Source of the DNA: Azolla caroliniana
Lineage: Eukaryota; Polypodiophyta
DNA: 64,000 nt
Assembly (NCBI GenBank): GCA_043228905.1
Contig: JBHGNT010000006.1
Location: 7,316,001-7,380,000, forward strand
Direction: 5' to 3'
Shown here piece by piece: positions 32,188-43,200 of this stretch (position 1 is the first letter of the stretch; each line of letters opens with the position of its first letter). The notes beneath the pieces were generated by a model that saw only the letters and a program-made list of their open reading frames with translations, was not told the origin of the DNA and did not search any database. The position numbers and the translations under genes are program-made.

Positions 32188-33200
32188 TGTGTGTGTCTGT
32201 GTGTCTGTGTCTGTGTCTGTGTCTGTGTGTGTGTCTGTGTGTGTGTCTGTGTGTCTGTGTGTCTGTGCATGTTTTTGTATGTGTGAATATGTAAGGGGCA
32301 TGTATGTATTTATGTATGCAACATCATGACAACATTGTGCTATGTGTTGTCACATTTAAATTGATTTAGCTCTTACCGTTAGTTATTTGAAAGAATTCTT
32401 GGGTGCTAGCGATAACAATGTTTTTTTTAAGGATCTAGACCAAAATGCATTCTTGATTCCAAAACTCAAAATCTATGATCTAAATCAAATCAAGAATTTA
32501 AGATAAATGAATGGATTGAACTATTGATGGTGCCACTTTGAGAGAAAGAGAACTTTAAAAACTCACTTCTCTACCTTTTCATTTTAAGAATTCAAATTTT
32601 TTAAGGGGGAGTAATGTTTTGTGTTTGAACTTTAATATATAATTTAAGTATAAATTTGTAATTGTTTTCAGAGTATATTAAAAATTGAGGCAACTCATAT
32701 AAGGTTACAACATGCAACATGTAGTGACTTGAGGGCATAAGGTGCAAGTATAAAACGAGGAGTAGCTAATCTCGTTGGGGGAAACAAATAGCTCTATCAT
32801 AATGTTGTGAGACATCGGTGTTGTGTTGAGGCAATTGCTACAATAGCATTGTGAAAACAACTTCATCTTAGGCAATAGTTAGTAGTATATTGGGATGTAT
32901 GCGTTGTTTAAAATCTCTCTCAATTCCATTGCTTGGGGGTGGTTGGGAGAAAAAGTGTCCTTAATCCATTTCTTTCCTTTAATTATGTATATTTGCTCAA
33001 TCATTAGTCAAATCCTTCACATGCAAATACTTGATACCTCCTTAACTTCCTTCAAAACATACAAGACATCGTCGACTCTTCCACACAAGAGGTTTACATA
33101 TTCTTTGCAATAGTAATCAATCAATATCAAGTCCATGTGGACAAGCTAAATCTTACACTATTGGGCTTTGACAACACACACAAAATGACAAGGATTAAAC
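31480..33200 (-). pseudogene. Decayed Copia element fragments
   Basis: 31580-31762 encodes on the minus strand IQLKKYKFSLIINVYTQTHK and IDYDETFA, the Copia RT segment usually written KYKARLVAKGYTQ..GIDY.ETFAPV. 33000-33125 gives IDYYCKEYVNLLCGRVDDVL, similar to the Copia integrase start (FIDDYSR..WVYFLK). The order on the minus strand (integrase then RT) fits one old element, with a microsatellite between. Stops are frequent. Confidence 0.5.
32142..32280 (+). repeat. GT microsatellite
   Basis: A pure GT run of about 45 bp (32142-32186) is followed by GTGTGTCT and GTCTGT variants. Frames through it read CVCV and are not genes. Confidence 0.95.
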
Positions 33201-33434
33201 CTTGTGCTTTGGTTCTACATAAGGAGCTTATAGAAGCATGTTGAGGAACTTCATATGATAACAATGGATATCAATAGGAAGTTATGTGTGTGATAGAAGA
33301 AGATGAGAAAGTGCATAAGAGTGAACTTCAATCAAAACTTAGATTAATATATAAAAACAAAGAGAATGACTATTAATTATCATTGTTTTAAAGGACATGA
33401 ATAGGCAATTATGTGTGTGATAATATATGTGTGT

Positions 33435-33670
33435 GAGAGAGGGGATAAGGAGAGAGATTACACATAGTGATCTTAAACAACTAAGCTTAATAGATAAAAA
33501 CAACCATAATAACAACATCATTCACCATGCCATGATATATGGCATGGTGAATGAGAGAGGGGATAAGGAGAGAGATTACACATAGTGATCTTAAACAACT
33601 AAGCTTAATAGATAAAAACAACCATAATAACAACATCATTCACCATGCCATGATATATGGCATGTGCAAA
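33435..33670. repeat. 118-bp tandem duplication with hairpin
   Basis: 33435-33552 is repeated at 33553-33670 almost without change. Each copy ends in TTCACCATGCCA-TGATATA-TGGCATGGTGAA (12-bp arms; the last bases are lost in copy 2). Confidence 0.85.
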
Positions 33671-33843
33671 GGGAGAAAAACGTTTGGATGTCAAGTTGTA
33701 AAGTTTCACATTAGGTCAAGATGTATGTTTGAGGACCTTGAGAAAACTACGGAGAAGAAGATTAGTACCAACATCAAACGTGTCTCAATGCTAAGAACTG
33801 AGAATTGCAACAAATGGGTTGAGGGTTTGATACCTACTTAAGG

Positions 33844-33942
33844 GGACAGAGTAGGGAAGGTGATTTACAAAGTATAAAAGACGAGAATGGGGGATAGAGT
33901 AGGGAAGGTGATTTACAAAGTATAAAAGATGAGAATGAAGCA
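33844..33942. repeat. 49-bp tandem duplication
   Basis: GTAGGGAAGGTGATTTACAA and neighbouring bases occur twice, about 49 bp apart. From here to 34310 no gene is recognised. Confidence 0.75.
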
Positions 33943-34309
33943 CATTGTAAATACGAACACAAGGATGTATGCCTTGCCAAAATTAAAGAAAAGATCAAGT
34001 GCATACTCAAAGAAAAGGCAATGGTGCATGCTAAAAGAGACACCCTTATCATTGTCCGACAAGTTCCTAAAAGCAATATAATGAGGGAGGAGTTCACAAA
34101 ATTTGGGAGTCAAATCACCTAAACTTTGTCGACAAACAAAATTACAAGGTAGCGAATTACAAGGGCATGTGGGAGGCTTACGATGACCAATGTGACATCT
34201 TGTCGATCATGGTCTTCCCCATGACATCATTAATGATAGAGGTTCATAATTCATCTGTAAATTTAGAAACACTTGCTTTGTCTCTTCCAGAGTGATGGAA
34301 AAATCTATT

Positions 34310-34425
34310 CAAGCTATATCTAGAGACAAATGGTCAAATTGAACGTACCAACCAAATATTGGAGCAATATATTTGTTGTTTCATCAACTATGAATAGGAT
34401 GATTGGGTTGAGTTTTAACACTTTG
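34310..34425 (+). pseudogene. Chromovirus integrase remnant, left of the Copia insertion
   Basis: TNGQIERTNQILEQYICCFI followed by DDWVEF matches Gypsy1 TDGQAERTNQTLEQYLRCFL. The Copia element landed here with a CTTTG duplication (34421-34425 and 40521-40525). Confidence 0.8.
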
Positions 34426-35073
34426 TGTTGAAAACAGTGCTCGGCCACAACCGAGGAATAGGATCAACTCTCAGAAAACGGGAAATACAAAATGCACGAA
34501 GACAATAGAGAGAAGAGTACACGGGATGTTTTACGTGGAAAACCCTAAATGGGAAAAAACCACGGGAGTCCTCAAACTCCAACTATCACTATAAACAGAG
34601 ATGTACAATGGTGAAGCTACAAGGCAACAACCTTGAGCTCACTGTCTTCGCCACAGGCGGCGGTAATACACAGAGGCAACGACCTCTTCGTCTCTCTCTC
34701 TCTGTCTCTCTCTTCTCTCTCTCGGCTGCTCACTTAGCTCCCTCTAAGTGGAAAACAGAAAAATGAGCAACAACATAAAACTGTTTGCCCTAAGTCATAT
34801 TTATACACATATGACTTTCGGGCTATTTACAAATATAGCCTTAAGGGCCCTTGGCAAACATATTCACAAATATGTCCCCGCATCCGGATCTCTCTCCGGG
34901 TACATTCGTCATCCGGCTCCGTAGCCGGGGTCTTCATCATCCGGCTCCGTAGCCGGGGTCTTCATCATCCGGCTCCGTAGCCGGGTCTTCATCATCCGGC
35001 TCCGTAGCCGGGGTCTTCATTCCCGATTCCCGGACATCCGACCATCCCATCCGGAGGGACCGTAATCCCAACA
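34426..35073 (-). repeat. 3' LTR of the Copia element (648 bp)
   Basis: Ends TGTTG/CAACA. It carries four tandem copies of a 27-bp unit containing CATCCGGCTCCGTAGCCGG (about 34910-35020), a TATAAATATGA box on the minus strand near 34800 and a CT-rich stretch near 34695-34730. Confidence 0.95.
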
Positions 35074-35090
35074 AACTCCCCCTTCACTTC
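35074..35090 (-). other. Polypurine tract of the Copia element
   Basis: The minus strand reads GAAGTGAAGGGGGAGTT directly before the 3' LTR. Confidence 0.75.
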
Positions 35091-35092
35091 GG

Positions 35093-38000
35093 CATGGGAT
35101 GTCTTTCCAGTCCGACCCTCTTCCGGCATGCTTCCAGCTTGTCGGGTGTGAGCACCTTGGTCAGCATATCCGACCCGTTCTCGTCCGTGTGGATCTTCGT
35201 CAGCACGAACTCCTGGTCCTCTATCCTTTCCCGGATCCAGTGATATCTTCGCTGGATGTGCTTCGTCCGGGAGTGATAGGCCGCGTTCTTCGCAAGGTGG
35301 ATGGCACTCTGACTGTCGCAGTAGAGTCGGTACTCCTCCTACCGGATACCGAGCTCTCTAATGAAGTCCTTCATCCATATTATTTCCTTGCCGGCTTCAA
35401 CAGCCGCCATGTACTCCGCCTCCGTGGTTGACAACGCAACCGTCTTCTGCAGCCTCGACTGCCACGAAACAGCTCCCCCTGCATACGTCATCACATACCC
35501 TGATGTGGACCGGCTGGTATCTGCATCAGCCGACATATCCGAATCGGTAAAGCCGTCGAGTTCGGGCTTACCGGAGCCGAATCGGAGGCACACGTTTGCC
35601 GTGCCCTTCAGGTATCGGAGTATCCACTTGACCGCGTTCCAGTGTTCTTTGCCGGGATTGCTCATGTACCGGCTCACCACTCCGACTGCATATCCTATGT
35701 CCGGTCTTGTACACACCATTGCGTACATCAAGCTTCCGACGGCAGAGGCATATGGTACTTTCATCATGTCCTCCTTCTCAGCCTTTGTCTTGGGGCTTTG
35801 CTTGCTGGACAACTTGCAGTTTCCCGGGAGGGTTGACCCGACCGGTCTTGCTTCCGACATGTTGAACCGGTGAAGCACCTTTGTCACGTACTTCTCCTGT
35901 GACAGCCACAACTGCTTCTTCTTCCGGTCCCGGATGATGTGCATCCCTAGTATTTGCCTCGCCGGACCCAGGTCCTTCATTGAGAAGGTTCGGTGAAGCG
36001 CTTTCTTCAGCATCCGTATCTTGCCCTGGTCCCGTCCGACGATCAACATGTCGTCCACGTACAGGAGGAGTATTAAAAAGTCTCCTCCTTCGAACTTCTT
36101 CACAAACACGCAGTGATCGGACTGCGTTTTGTGGTACCCTTTGTCTGTCATGAAGGAGTCGAACTTCCGGTACCATTGTCGGGGAGCCTGCTTCAGTCCG
36201 TAAAGGCTCTTCTTCAACCGGCATACCAGGTGCTCCTTCCCTTTCTTCTCGAATCCTTCCGGTTGCTGCATGTAGATCTCTTCTTCGAGGTCACCGTGAA
36301 GGAATGCCGTCTTCACGTCCATCTGTTCTACCTCGAGTTCCATGCTTGCCGCTATGCTCAGCACCGTCCGGATGGAGGTCATCTTCACTACCGGGGCAAA
36401 TATCTCGTCGAAGTCGACGCCCTTCTTCTGCTGGAACCCCTTCACTACGATCCTGGCTTTGTATCTCGGGGGGTTTCCGGCATCTCCCGGTTTCAGCTTG
36501 AACACCCACTTGTTTCGAAGTGCCCGCTTACCTTTCGGCAACTCCACAAGTTCATATGTGTGGTTCTCATGCAGGGAATCCATCTCCTCCTGCATGGCAC
36601 TTAACCACCTGCGGCTATGGTTGTCAAGCTTTGCTTCTTCCAAACTCTCCGGCTCCCCCTCGTCGGTTAGCAGCACGTGCTCTGGTTCCGGAAATCTCCG
36701 GGGGGCCCTTCTCTCTCTTAGAGGATATCTCCGTTCCGGAGCTTCGGTAACCGGCTCCTCCGTTTCCTCTTCATCCGAATCCATTTCGGGATCGGGGCCG
36801 GTTCCGGTATCAGTTTCATCTTCCTCGGCCGGTTCTGTTTCTTCACCGTCTTCGGCCGGATCCTCGAGTGCTAACCGGTCCCTTGCCGGTCGGGACTGCT
36901 CTTCGTAGAGTTGATCCTCACCGGTCGACTTGGAGCTCTTCATCTTCTTCTCCGACTCCCAGTCGGCGAGTGTCTTGTCCTCCATGAAGATGATATCTCG
37001 ACTCCTCAATATCTTCTTGTCGACCGGGTCCCATACTCGGTAGCCGAACTCGTCGTCGCCGTAACCGAGGAATATGCATGGCCGGGTCTTTGGATCTAAC
37101 TTTCCTCTCCGGTCCTTTGCCACATGCACGTATGCGAGACACCCGAACACCTTCAGATGCCGGTAGGACACTTCCTTACCGGTCCACACTTTCTGCGGCG
37201 TGTCTCCGTCCAAAGGTACTGAGGGTGATCTATTTATCACATACGTCGTCGTCGACATTGCCTCAGCCCAAAACCCCTTGGGTAATTTCGCATGCGCCAG
37301 CATACTCCGGACCCTCTCCATTATGGTCCGGTTCATCCTCTCGGCCAGCCCGTTCAGTTCCGGCGTCTTCGGCACAGTAAACTCGAGCCGGATTCCCTTC
37401 AAGCAACAGTACTCCTGGAACTGCCCCCGGTATTCCCCTCCGTTATCCGCTCGTATCGCTTTCAGCTTCTTGCCGGATTCCCTTTCCACTCTCGCGTGGA
37501 GTTCTTTGAAGATGCACAACACTTGGTCCTTTGTCTTCAACGGTGCCGTCCACAGCTTCCGGCTGTGGTCATCAATGAATGTCACAAAGTACTGGGCTCC
37601 GCCATGTGACTTCGTTTCTACTTGACACACGTCAGTGTGCACCAACTCCAATGGTGCGCTACGTCTCGTCGGTGGCCTTGAGTGGAAGGAGGTTCGGTTC
37701 TGCTTACCGGCCAGGCAATCGGTGCACTTCTCCAGGTGCACATGCTTCACTGGAATAAGGTTGTCTTCTGCAAGCCTCTTCATCCCCTTCTCACTCATGT
37801 GGCACAGTCTCTTGTGCCATAGCTCACCGGCAGCGTCGGCTGCCACGTTCAACTCCTCCGGACACAACCAGGCATTCATAAGGTACAGTGTGTTGACTTT
37901 CCGGGCTCGAGCCACTATCAGGCTCCCGTTGCTGAACTTCATTACGCCGTTCCGGATGCTACCCGTGTAGCCTTCATCGTCTAGCCTCCCGGCCGAAATC

Positions 38001-38937
38001 AGGTTCAATCGAACCTCCGGAACGTGTCGGACATCCTTCAACAGCATCTTGCATCCGGTTGATGTCATCAGCCACACGTCTCCTATGCCGGCAATCCGGC
38101 ATGTACCTTCATTTCCCATCCGGACACAGCCGTGCTCACCGGCTGTGTAGGATGAGAAGTATTTCTTCTCCGGGGTCAGGTGGAACGACGCTCCGGAATC
38201 GACCACCCAGGTCATCTCTTCACCGGCAAGGTTCAGCTCCCTCTCTTCGGTAATGAGCATTATCTCTTCTTCACTTGCCGCGAGTGTCGTCGTTCCTTTC
38301 CGGTCCTGCCCTCGCCGATCCGGACCTCTCCGGTCCGTGGCTCCCCGGTATGCACCGTTTCGCTCCGGTGACTTCTTCGAATCGGTACCGTCGGTTCCGT
38401 TGTCTTTCCGGAAATGCCGACAGTTCTTCTGGAAGTGCCCCGGCTTCCCACAGTAGAAGCATGTAAGTCTTCCCCTCGACTGCGACCGTGTCCCCGACTT
38501 CTCCCGTCTTTGCGGACTCCGGTTCCGTTGTCTTCCTCGTTCCGATTCGGTAAGCAACGCCTTCGAGTCGGAGGCCGGTTCTTTATCTCTCCGACGCGCT
38601 TCTTCATTTAGAATACTTGTCTTTACCGTTAGTAAAGACAAGTTCTCTTCCTTACAGGAGGTGCTGAGCGTAACTACCAAGTTCTCCCAGCTCTCCGGAA
38701 GGGTACACATCAGCATGATGGCTTGCATTGCGTCATCCAACGGGAACTTGATCGCCGCAAGCTGGTTCACAAATCCCATGAACGTGCTGACGTGTTCGAC
38801 CATGCTCTCGCCGTCCCGGTACTTAAGATTCACTATCTTCCTCATCAGGGAGGTCCGGGTCAGAGCATTCTTCCTCTCATACAGTCCGGACAGCTTCTGC
38901 CACATCTCATAGGCGTTCGTATCGTTCGCCACATGTT
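35093..38937 (-). pseudogene. Copia Gag-Pol, distal gag to RNase H
   Basis: From the gag piece VANDTNAYEMWQKLSGLYER (38930) the frame is open to a single TAG at 35339-35341 and then continues EEYRLYCDSQSAIHLAKN to the true end near 35093. Domains in order: gag; zinc knuckle CFYCGKPGHFQKNC; protease WVVDSGASFHLT; GAG-pre-integrase LWHKRLCHMSEKGM; integrase with FVTFIDDHSRKLW, IRADNGGEYRG and ELNGLAERMNRTI (D, D, E); a long acidic linker; RT with RNKWVFKLKPGD, YKARIVVKGFQQKKG and the catalytic LLYVDDMLIVG; RNase H with GFTDSDMSADADT and STTEAEYMA. Expected length and order match plant Copia. The TAG replaces a residue just upstream of the last RNase H motif (CDSQSA). Confidence 0.93.
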
Positions 38938-39614
38938 TTTTTCCATAAAAAATATGCTCCATTGGTATTAAAATTAACAATGCCAAAGGCAATCTACAAA
39001 TTGTACATAATAGTTTCCACTCCATAAGTATATATCGTAAAAACAGGGACCAAATAAAGATGGCATTTGTTATGGCCTCTAAAAAACATCATGTTGCAGC
39101 CAACGTTGGCTGAATGTGATTCCACATATACTGAAGCTCTTTAGTATACCCATATTCAACCTATAAACAAATTCCTGGTTGTCCAATAGCTGTTCCCGTT
39201 CCTTGGCCTTTAATTTTCCTTTGTGAATGTCCTTTTGTACCACTTAGGTAATACAAAACTGCTCTCTCCAATCAAGCCATTGAGGTAATCTGCTACTTCT
39301 TGGCCGTAGTCTTCTTCAAGCTGAAACTCAGAACAACCATACATTGATTAGACCATAATCTCATCACAACCATGCTTCATTTAACCCACATTAGTCATGT
39401 CTCCGATTAACGTCATTGCCCAAAAACCCCAAAAATCTGTGATAAGAATAAAATCCGTCTAAAAATTCCTCACCCACTCGTGATGATTGGCTTCGACCCT
39501 CCCCACCATCTTCACTCATCCTCACCACAAATATTTCTTCCTTTAGTCGACATCAGCCATCTCACCGATTAACCTGGTTCCAATGTCCACGCATATCCTG
39601 TATAATCAACAAAA
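38938..39614 (-). pseudogene. Retroposed gene fragment inside Copia gag
   Basis: 677 bp flanked by ACATGTT on both sides (38931-38937, 39615-39621) interrupts the gag codons for LQH/VANDT. On the minus strand it ends in a short A run after GGAGCATATTTTTTATGG, as a polyadenylated transcript would. It contains two exon-like parts: GATATG...AACCAG (about 39574-39597, 24 nt, preceded by TTGATTATACAG) and, after an intron-like stretch ending TCTGAGTTTCAG, a part at about 39208-39318. Joined in frame they encode DMRGHWNQ then LEEDYGQEVADYLNGLIGES and SFVLPKWYKRTFTKEN with a TAA. The parent gene is not recognised. A LINE-mediated copy of a partly spliced mRNA is the likely origin. Confidence 0.6.
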
Positions 39615-39841
39615 ACATGTTGCAGGACACTTACATCGACATATTGCCGGATCGTCGCTACGGCTTTCCGGTTCAGGAGCTTCCACTCCGACTCTATTAC
39701 CCCCTTGGGTATCTCGGCATTGTCGATCGGTTCGTACAGGTCTCGGACGATGAGAAGGTCTTCCATCTTTATCTTCCAGTCGGCGTAGTTCTGTGAGTTC
39801 AACACCATCATGCCCGGAGGCCCACTACCGCCGCCTTCCAT
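39615..39841 (-). pseudogene. Copia Gag N-terminal part
   Basis: Starts MEGGGSGPPGMMVLNSQNYA at 39841, 16 bp inside the primer site, and reaches QYVDVSVLQHV where the retroposed fragment begins. It would have joined VANDTNAYEMWQ at 38930. Confidence 0.88.
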
Positions 39842-39857
39842 TTTCTGTGTTAACCGT

Positions 39858-39869
39858 GCTCTGATACCA
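39858..39869 (-). other. Primer binding site of the Copia element
   Basis: Minus strand TGGTATCAGAGC, the standard complement of the 3' end of plant initiator tRNA-Met, three bases after the 5' LTR. Confidence 0.92.
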
Positions 39870-39872
39870 CTT

Positions 39873-40520
39873 TGTTGAAAACAGTGCTCGGCCACAACCG
39901 AGGAATAGGATCAACTCTCAGAAAACGGGAAATACAAAATGCACGAAGACAATAGAGAGAAGAGTACACGGGATGTTTTACGTGGAAAACCCTAAATGGG
40001 AAAAAACCACGGGAGTCCTCAAACTCCAACTATCACTATAAACAGAGATGTACAATGGTGAAGCTACAAGGCAACAACCTTGAGCTCACTGTCTTCGCCA
40101 CAGGCGGCGGTAATACACAGAGGCAACGACCTCTTCGTCTCTCTCTCTCTGTCTCTCTCTTCTCTCTCTCGGCTGCTCACTTAGCTCCCTCTAAGTGGAA
40201 AACAGAAAAATGAGCAACAACATAAAACTGTTTGCCCTAAGTCATATTTATACACATATGACTTTCGGGCTATTTACAAATATAGCCTCAAGGGCCCTTG
40301 GCAAACATATTCACAAATATGTCCTCGCATCCGGATCTCTCTCCGGGTACATTCGTCATCCGGCTCCGTAGCCGGGGTCTTCATCATCCGGCTCCGTAGC
40401 CGGGGTCTTCATCATCCGGCTCCGTAGCCGGGTCTTCATCATCCGGCTCCGTAGCCGGGGTCTTCATTCCCGATTCCCGGACATCCGACCATCCCATCCG
40501 GAGGGACCGTAATCCCAACA
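39873..40520 (-). repeat. 5' LTR of the Copia element (648 bp)
   Basis: Same length and ends as 34426-35073; differences seen are T/C in CCTTAAGGG/CCTCAAGGG and C/T in GTCCCCGC/GTCCTCGC. Confidence 0.95.
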
Positions 40521-41520
40521 CTTTGTGGAGTTTCCTTACAATAATTTTGTTCATTCTCCACCAAATATACTCCATTAATCTTTGCCAACACAAAATGTCA
40601 TCCCAGTTGGATGATGTTTGAACGTAATGAAATCTCGAAAAATCTTGTGGTGGAAGATCACCTACATCTTCAACTCCAAGAGCTTCGCACTGCTCTTTCT
40701 CGCCATTACATGATGCTCAAGCCATACATAAGAAATTTACTCATCACCAAAGTGGCCAAAGTTTCAAGATGGGGATCATGTATGACTCTTACAAAGTAAC
40801 ATAAAACCCACCCAACCTTATAACAACTAGGATGATCAACATCTTGGTCCATATGTTATCACTAATACGATCAATGAATTTATATTTGGCTTTGATCTCC
40901 CTCGTCATATGGGTCTTCATCCAATGTATATATTACTTTTGGAATTTTATACTTCAGGCTCTATTCCAAACTGTATGGTTCCTTCACAACATCCTATTGA
41001 GCTTGGTCATGGTCGAAAATACGAAGTGAAACTGTTGTGAACTCATAGTTGTTAAAAAACGTGTATTCTACATTTAGAATACGTTTTAGAACTGATGTTT
41101 TTCAAATTTTCACGTATTCTACGTATTTACTAAGTATTTATAATTTCAAAAAAGTTTACAATTTTTAAGGAAATTTAAAAAAAAATTTGAAAAAAAAACT
41201 TTGAATTTTAAGAAGTATTTAACGTATTTTACAAGTGTATCTACACGTATTCTAAGTATTTAACGTATTTTATCTATAAAATATGTATTCTAAGGTTTGT
41301 ATTTTTAAAGTTGGAATACTTGTAGAATACTTAGCATACGTACTATATGCTAAGTATTCTATTACAATGTTTAGACTCTAAGATTGTGCATAACAAATTA
41401 CATTATTTTGTTGATTGGTTAGGTTATAACAATTGAATTTGAGAGCTAGTTGAGAATCTTGTTAATGCTACAAAAATTGTAGCCAAATTTCATCATTGAT
41501 ATCCCGATAAAAGTCATAGA
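40521..41520 (+). pseudogene. Chromovirus remnant, right of the Copia insertion
   Basis: Continues the integrase from 34425 (VEFPYNNFVHSPPN). Near 40960-41020 HPIELGHGRKYEV and near 41398-41510 LHYFVDWLGYNN and FHHYPDKSH are chromodomain debris, matching Gypsy1 YYLVDWLGYSPSE and FHRKYPDKPG. Separated by an AT-rich insert (41055-41375). Confidence 0.7.
41055..41375. repeat. AT-rich insert of ACGTATT motifs, MITE-like
   Basis: GTATTCTA and its complement TAGAATAC recur about ten times on both strands, with ACGTATT and ACTTAGCATACG. It interrupts the chromodomain remnant. Clear ends and target duplication could not be fixed. Confidence 0.4.
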
Positions 41521-42059
41521 TCATGCATTACGACTTGTGGAACTTGTTGCCAATGAAAGGAGATTGTTTATAGAATTGCAAATATATAATACTATAAATT
41601 ATAGTTATCATGAGAAGGTTATAAGGGGACTTAAACCCATTATTTTTATTATATATGTTAAATATTTATCAATAGGTTATCGCTTTATGTATATTATTTA
41701 TTACAATATAAACAATTCAAAGATAATTTTGATAATGTACACAATATAAACAATTCAAAGATCATTTTGATAATGTACACAATATAACGAGATGTCAACA
41801 TATCTGAATAGTTTATTCAGGATGACCAAATGGCATGCCTACATGAATGCCAAGTGCAATCAAGCATGGATGCGAGGTGACAGGAATGTGTGGTTCCAAA
41901 CATGCTATATAAGTAGGTGCTTTAGCCCTAACAAGTATAGAGTCATTACCCTCGAGGTGGTGTTATTAGAGCATCTTAGGCATGAGTAAAAATCAAGGTG
42001 CTAACTTTGAGTAGCATCCATTTGGTTCTCCTCAAAACATCAATAAAGAGTCTCTCTTG

Positions 42060-42720
42060 ACTTGATTTATTCTCTTCCATTATGTGGTATGGAGGGTAAT
42101 GAACCAGTATGTTGTGGATTGTTTTGACCTAAAAACTAGCTTGGACAATGGTTCTTTGAGATAGATAGATTTTATTATTGTTTTTGGAGGTTAAATATGA
42201 CCTATTGCAAAACCCTTCTAATGCCCTCATAAGCTTTTGTGCATTTCTTGAAGTATTTGCAAAAAGTACCACATCATCTACATATAACAAATGCATAATG
42301 ACTACATTCCCAATGACAACTTCTTTAATGCCTTCTTCGTTTATAAAATTGCAATCGTTTGTTCCACTTCATCAATACATAGACCAAATAGAGTTAGTGA
42401 GAGTGTGCATTCTTGCTTAACACCAATGGTGTTATTGAAAAATTTCGAATTTTCACAAGGTACAATATCAAAAGCTTTCTTGAACTCTATGAAGCAACAA
42501 TATAAACCCTTACTTCTCAAGCGACTTTTTTCCATTAATACTCAAAGCGTGACAATGTGATCGATGGTACTATGGTGTTTTTGAAAGCCAACTTGTCCAT
42601 AAGCTCTCTTACCATTTTTTTAAGCCAATGCACTTAATTCTAATTCTATCGTGCATCCAAATAGTTTTGCTATTAGCGAGTTGACTATGATAGTCCGATA
42701 ACTGTTACATCTCTTCCTTT
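42060..42720 (-). pseudogene. LINE reverse transcriptase remnant, split by element E
   Basis: Minus-strand frames, with shifts, read GKRAYGQVGFQKHHSTIDHI, LYCCFIEFKKAFDIVP, GVKQECTLSLTLFGLCIDEV and MHLLYVDDVVLFANTSRNAQ, the RT motifs of a non-LTR retrotransposon with catalytic YVDD. Element E inserted at 42720 with CCTTT duplication (42716-42720, 56729-56733); more of the LINE is at 56734 onward. 41521-42060 shows nothing clear. Confidence 0.8.
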
Positions 42721-43150
42721 TGTCATGGATACATAAACATCATGGCTTCACTTGAGCTTCGAACCCAAAACCTTGTAATACATAATCAAGAACCTAACCA
42801 TTAAGATAACCTATGATCATATGAGATGATAAAAGCTACTTCTTGTAATACATTGATTATTGTAAAGACTCTGGAACATTCTAGAATATCCTAGAACATC
42901 TTAGAATATTCTAGATCTAGAACATTATAGAAATCTCTAGACTATTCCATAGGAACCTATAAATATAGACATACAATTCTTCTCAAACCAAATTCGAATC
43001 AACACCAGTCTTAAGCTCTCATCGCCTATCTTGTATCCATTCTCATTCTAGCTTAATACATTCATTCTTCTCATATCACTTCATTCCTCTCTTCTTGTGA
43101 TCTCTTTACATCTTTCTTCTCCCACTCTATCTTTTCTCTTGGTTCTGACA
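42721..43150 (+). repeat. 5' LTR of E (430 bp)
   Basis: TGTCA...TGACA. Contains repeated GAACATTCTAGAA-type motifs (about 42890-42950) and CCTATAAATATAG near 42955. The repeated nGAAn blocks resemble heat-shock elements. Confidence 0.9.
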
Positions 43151-43200
43151 GTTTGATTCAAATTCTCTCTCTCTCTCTTTCCTTTATCCTCCTCTATAAA

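Larger units (their letters stand above)
34426..40520 (-). mobile_element. Copia element, minus strand, young
   Basis: 6095 bp with two 648-bp LTRs (34426-35073, 39873-40520) that differ at about two sites by eye, and a CTTTG target duplication. The primer site is complementary to initiator tRNA-Met. It encodes one Gag-Pol frame with one nonsense codon and one 677-bp insertion in gag. It lies in an old chromovirus remnant. A diverged solo LTR of the same family is in element D (47218-47905). Confidence 0.95.

Noticed and set aside
32141-32329. Cys/Val-rich frames on both strands
   Set aside because: They are translations of the GT microsatellite.
35361-38971. Many plus-strand frames over the Copia element
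   Set aside because: They are shadows of the minus-strand Gag-Pol in GC-rich sequence.
38938-39614. Insert in Copia gag as a natural intron of the element
   Set aside because: It is flanked by a 7-bp duplication, ends in an A run, and carries its own stop codon; GT-AG borders at the gag junction are not present.
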